In this document: positions 41,329 to 43,652 of the stretch, in pieces
How the letters are laid out: each line of letters begins with the position of its first letter
Numbering within the stretch: the first letter of the stretch is position 1
Assembly: GCF_003970795.1 (NCBI RefSeq)
Contig: NZ_RWKW01000054.1
Location: 1-43,652, forward strand
Length of the DNA stretch: 43,652 nt
Reading direction: 5' to 3'
Origin: Aquibium carbonis
GTDB lineage: Bacteria > Pseudomonadota > Alphaproteobacteria > Rhizobiales > Rhizobiaceae
Notes under the pieces: generated by a model
Told to the model about the DNA's origin: nothing
What the model saw: only the letters and a program-made list of their open reading frames with translations
Database searches by the model: none
Position numbers and translations under genes: made by a program

Positions 41329-41431
41329 TCGACATTCCCTTCGCTTCCAGCGTCGCCCGATACGCAGGCTAGCTTTCCGGACTTGCGCGAAACTGTACTC
41401 GAAGGTTAACAAATCCTTGCGGTTCCGGCGG

Positions 41432-41453
41432 TTGGCCCGGATTTCAGGGCCAA
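41432..41453 (-). terminator. Stem-loop between rem and flgE
   Basis: TTGGCCC (41432-41438) and GGGCCAA (41447-41453) form a perfect 7-bp stem with an 8-nt loop, 21 nt beyond the rem stop. No T-run follows on the minus strand. It may reduce read-through from rem so that flgE depends on its own promoter in 41329-41431. Confidence 0.45.
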
Positions 41454-41474
41454 TGGCGGCGACCGGGACGGCGT

Positions 41475-42146
41475 TCAGACGTTCAGGCAGTAGCCGAGGA
41501 AGCGCTTCGAATCGATCGGGTCGAACCCCAGCCGCTCGCGCAGCTTCTTGCGCAGCTTGCTGACGTGGCTCTCGATGACGTTCTCCTCGACCTCTTCGTC
41601 GAAGATGCCATAGATGGCATTGAAGACCTGCGTCTTGGTCACGCGGCGGCCGCGGTTCTGCGCCAGGAACTCGAGGATCCGACGCTCGCGCCGTGGCAGC
41701 GGCATCGCCTCGCCGTTGATCTCCGGATCGCGGCCGTTCATGAAGATGCGCAGCCCGCCGAGATCGGTCCAGCTTGCGGCCTCGTCATGGACGCGGCGGC
41801 GGATCGCGGCGATCCGCGCGAGGATCTCGCGGATGTGGACGGGCTTGCGGATGACGTCGTCGACACCCGACTCGAACAGCCTCAGCGTGTTCTCGAGGGA
41901 GTGCTGGTCCGACAGCGCGATGACCGGCGCGCCGGTCCGCTCACGCAGCAGCCGCGGCGACACGGGATGGTCGTCGCACTCGCCGATCAGGAAGGCTCCG
42001 ATCGACTGGAGGTCCTCGGTGGCCGCGCTGGACACCCACTCGCCAAACTCGCTCGCGCGGAAGCCGGTGGTGGGCACGCCTTCTCTTCCGAAAAGCGATG
42101 TAAACCCTTCCTTTACCCGTTCCCGTTCATCAACGATCACAATCAT
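41475..42146 (-). CDS. rem: OmpR-family flagellar master regulator Rem (FtcR in Brucella)
   Basis: A 223-residue transcription activator. The N-terminal receiver-like domain (about 1-120; [23 protein letters not shown], ending [20 protein letters not shown]) lacks the canonical phospho-acceptor: where LxxLDL is expected the sequence is FLIGECDD. The C-terminal winged helix (about 130-223) has [31 protein letters not shown] and [16 protein letters not shown]. In Sinorhizobium Rem activates flagellar operons and is itself controlled by VisNR. It has no partner kinase gene here. It lies directly upstream of the flgE operon, its expected target. Confidence 0.93.
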   Translation of the reverse strand: MIVIVDERERVKEGFTSLFGREGVPTTGFRASEFGEWVSSAATEDLQSIGAFLIGECDDHPVSPRLLRERTGAPVIALSDQHSLENTLRLFESGVDDVIRKPVHIREILARIAAIRRRVHDEAASWTDLGGLRIFMNGRDPEINGEAMPLPRRERRILEFLAQNRGRRVTKTQVFNAIYGIFDEEVEENVIESHVSKLRKKLRERLGFDPIDSKRFLGYCLNV

Positions 42147-42193
42147 CGGTCCGCCCCCGAATCAGCCTCTAAGCCCGCTGGGAAAGGGGGTAG

Positions 42194-42246
42194 CCGTTGC
42201 CGGGAATCGCCGACAACGGTAAGATTTTATATATTAAAAATTGGGA
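42194..42246 (-). promoter_or_regulatory. rem upstream region: AT-rich promoter and 5' leader hairpin
   Basis: An almost GC-free stretch (42222-42246, including TATATATTAAAAA) gives TAAAAT and TATATA as possible -10 elements on the minus strand for rem. Between it and the rem ATG, CCGTTGCCGG (42194-42203) and CCGACAACGG (42210-42219) form a 10-bp hairpin with one mismatch, which would lie in the rem 5' leader. The hairpin may control rem translation or be an activator site. Confidence 0.5.
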
Positions 42247-42270
42247 CAAAGGCCGGGCGCCGTCTCGCGT

Positions 42271-42290
42271 TTGTCCACAGCTTTTCCACA
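42271..42290. promoter_or_regulatory. Two DnaA-box-like 9-mers
   Basis: TTGTCCACA (42271-42279) and TTTTCCACA (42282-42290) each differ by one base from the DnaA consensus TTATCCACA. They have the same orientation and are 11 bp apart start to start, about one helical turn. The AT-rich stretch upstream of rem begins 25 bp away. Confidence 0.5.
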
Positions 42291-42326
42291 GGACGGGAAG
42301 GCTCGGCCGACTGGTTTGAATGCAAC

Positions 42327-42887
42327 CTACGAGTTACAAAAACTTCTTGCCTCGGGGGTCCAACGTCCGAAGCCGGTTGCAACCATGTTGGTGATGACGC
42401 GGCAGACATATCGCTTCTGCGCGGGGTCGTTGTTGGGGCCTGCATGATAGCGCGCCACGGCGAGCGACCAGCTCTTGTGACGCCGTTTCAGGTCGACGAG
42501 GAAGCGGGCCGCATAGTCGACATTGTGATGCGGGTCGAGCATCTGCGTCACGCTGGCGAACTCGTCTGCATGGTAGCGGTGGTTGATCTGCATGCAGCCG
42601 AGATCGATGAGCGTTTTTCCATTGCGCCTCGCCTGAGCGAAGTGCCGTTCGGCCTCGGCGGCGCTGCGGGCGAACACGGCCTTGCCTTCGATGTTCAGCG
42701 CATAGGGCTGAAGGCTTCCCTTGTGGCCGGTTTCGGTGAGACCCACAGCATATAGTATGCCGACAGGGACATCATACTTCTTCGAGGCACGCAGGATCTC
42801 ACCTTCGCAAGGATTGGCAAGGGCTGTCGCCGTCGCGCTAGATGTAAAGACCGCCACCAGCAGGGCGCGCCGCAGGAGTGTGCGCAT
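42327..42887 (-). CDS. Lytic transglycosylase (SLT fold) of the flagellar cluster
   Basis: A 186-residue periplasmic enzyme that cleaves peptidoglycan strands. A signal peptide (1 to about 25, ending ALA-NP) precedes a Slt-type domain: catalytic Glu52 in VGLTETGHKG, the GCMQINHRYH loop (usually GLMQI), AARFLVDLKRRHKSWSLAVARYHAG, a standard SLT end with YHAG for YNAG. Since the local FlgJ lacks a muramidase domain, this enzyme probably opens the wall for rod growth. The ATG at 42887 overlaps the end of fliK by 50 nt; homologues do not need the longer upstream frame. Confidence 0.9.
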   Translation of the reverse strand: MRTLLRRALLVAVFTSSATATALANPCEGEILRASKKYDVPVGILYAVGLTETGHKGSLQPYALNIEGKAVFARSAAEAERHFAQARRNGKTLIDLGCMQINHRYHADEFASVTQMLDPHHNVDYAARFLVDLKRRHKSWSLAVARYHAGPNNDPAQKRYVCRVITNMVATGFGRWTPEARSFCNS

Positions 42888-43652
42888 CGCCGTTCTGACC
42901 TCCCTGTTCGACGTCGCGCCGGCGGTTTCCCGTCGCCTCGCCGTCCCCTTGCCGCTCGCGTCCGGTCCCCTGGGACAGTTCCCCCGAGCCATCGCCCTGG
43001 CGGCTGCCGGGGGCGGTCTGGGACTGGCCGGACGTTGTCGATTGTTGCTGGATGGAGACGTCGTCGACCGCGAAGCCGAGCCCGCGAAGAGCCGTCAGGA
43101 TGGCATCCCTTTCCGAGGAAAGCCGCCGCAGGGCGTCGCCATTCTCCACTCGTATTTCTACTGAAAGTTGTTCGCCGACGATCCTCAGGCGGGCCTCCAC
43201 GGAGCCCAGTTCGGCCGGATTGAGCTGGATCCGAAGGTCCCGGACAGGCCCGATCGGGGCGCTTGCAGCCTCCTTTCGGGCGGCCGTCGCCCGCTCCAGG
43301 GCGCCTTTCCAGTCGCCATCGGTGGCCATCGTGGCGACAAGATCCGTGATGGTGCGCTGATTTTGCGACACTCCGGGGGCCGGGATGACCGTTTCGCCGA
43401 TCACGCGGACCTTCATGTCGCCGATCTCGGGGGTGGGCCTGGCACTCTTCTGGGCCTGCGGTGCCGGCTCGCCGCGCCTGTCCTGGCCCGTTTGCGCGCC
43501 GTCCCGGCCATCGGTGGGCTCTTGCGTGGCCGGTCTGTCCAGCGAAGCTTGCGCGGAGGCCGGATGCTCGGACGGCCGGGGGGCGGCGAGCGGGGCCGTT
43601 CGCTGGTCGCGCGGCTGCGCCGGCAGGATGGCGGGCAATGCCACGGCGGCCA
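42838..43652 (-). CDS. fliK: Flagellar hook-length control protein FliK, C-terminal part (cut by window edge)
   Basis: The frame is open to the right edge, so the start lies outside. The visible 270 residues begin in a Pro/Ala/Gln-rich linker. They contain the FliK C-terminal domain (switch domain) LRIQLNPAELGSVEARLRIVGEQLSVEIRVENGDALRRLSSERDAILTALRGLGF and end in a disordered Gly/Gln/Arg-rich tail. In rhizobia this protein was first called MotD and later recognised as FliK. It stops hook growth and switches export specificity through FlhB. The last 50 nt overlap the transglycosylase start. Confidence 0.9.
   Translation of the reverse strand, partial: AAVALPAILPAQPRDQRTAPLAAPRPSEHPASAQASLDRPATQEPTDGRDGAQTGQDRRGEPAPQAQKSARPTPEIGDMKVRVIGETVIPAPGVSQNQRTITDLVATMATDGDWKGALERATAARKEAASAPIGPVRDLRIQLNPAELGSVEARLRIVGEQLSVEIRVENGDALRRLSSERDAILTALRGLGFAVDDVSIQQQSTTSGQSQTAPGSRQGDGSGELSQGTGRERQGDGEATGNRRRDVEQGGQNGDAHTPAARPAGGGLYI

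Noticed and set aside
41401-41415. CtrA box at TTAACAAATCCTTGC upstream of flgE
   Set aside because: Only one TTAA half-site is present; the second half of TTAA-N7-TTAA is TTGC.
42222-42246. AT-rich tract as a sign of horizontal transfer
   Set aside because: It is only 25 bp long and coincides with the expected rem promoter; both neighbours have normal composition.

Overview
The window is high-GC DNA with the gene content of an alphaproteobacterium of the order Rhizobiales (Phyllobacteriaceae/Mesorhizobium-like is my best guess). The evidence is the lysC-ptsP-prfA-prmC-DUF4167 block, the rhizobial flagellar regulators Rem, FlaF and FlbT, a very short FlgD, and two classes of intergenic palindromic repeat common in this group. 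I see no tRNA, rRNA, phage, insertion sequence or CRISPR array. 43 protein genes are supported, one of them cut by the right edge, plus one candidate leader peptide.

Layout. (1) 1-4082, minus: a nickel/cobalt exporter-type NicO protein with its DUF1007 partner, then an amidase and a LysR regulator in tandem. (2) 4083-6559, plus: a long leader and an ornithine decarboxylase (speF type), followed by a GNAT acetyltransferase. (3) 6648-12223: an SCP2-domain protein divergent from an acyclic-terpene/methyl-branched acid module: a geranyl-CoA-type carboxylase beta subunit (atuC-like), a citronellyl-CoA-type dehydrogenase (atuD-like) and a biotin-carrying alpha subunit (atuF-like). An ACGT-TT-ACGT palindrome lies in the divergent region, and both gaps inside the operon hold different mobile palindromes. 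A membrane-type dipeptidase follows. (4) 13602-22460, plus: lysC, ptsP, mgtE, prfA, prmC and a DUF4167 gene. mgtE sits inside an otherwise conserved order and has an elaborate 5' leader. (5) 22760-31003: an aromatic or phenylpropanoid acid cluster with a feruloyl-CoA-synthetase-like ligase, a 4-hydroxybenzoyl-CoA-type thioesterase, an alpha/beta hydrolase, a MarR regulator, a DUF3237 protein, a TRAP transporter (dctM, dctQ, dctP) and an enoyl-CoA hydratase. The two promoter regions carry the same 15-bp operator, GTTAY-N5-RTAAC. (6) 31046-43652, minus: part of the flagellar regulon, in transcription order fliK (partial), a lytic transglycosylase, rem, flgE, flgK, flgL, flaF, flbT, flgD, fliQ, flhA, fliR, then FliJ-, FlgJ-, FlgN- and FliL-like genes.

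The most novel candidates are regulatory. The first is the mgtE leader: a promoter, a 9-bp hairpin, a 34-residue leader-peptide frame beginning LDDRP, and a hairpin that hides the mgtE ribosome-binding site. The second is the two-promoter MarR circuit. The third is the atu-like operon, in which a mobile repeat appears to supply the ribosome-binding site of the alpha subunit. All functional statements rest on motif reading and memory of families; no database search was run.
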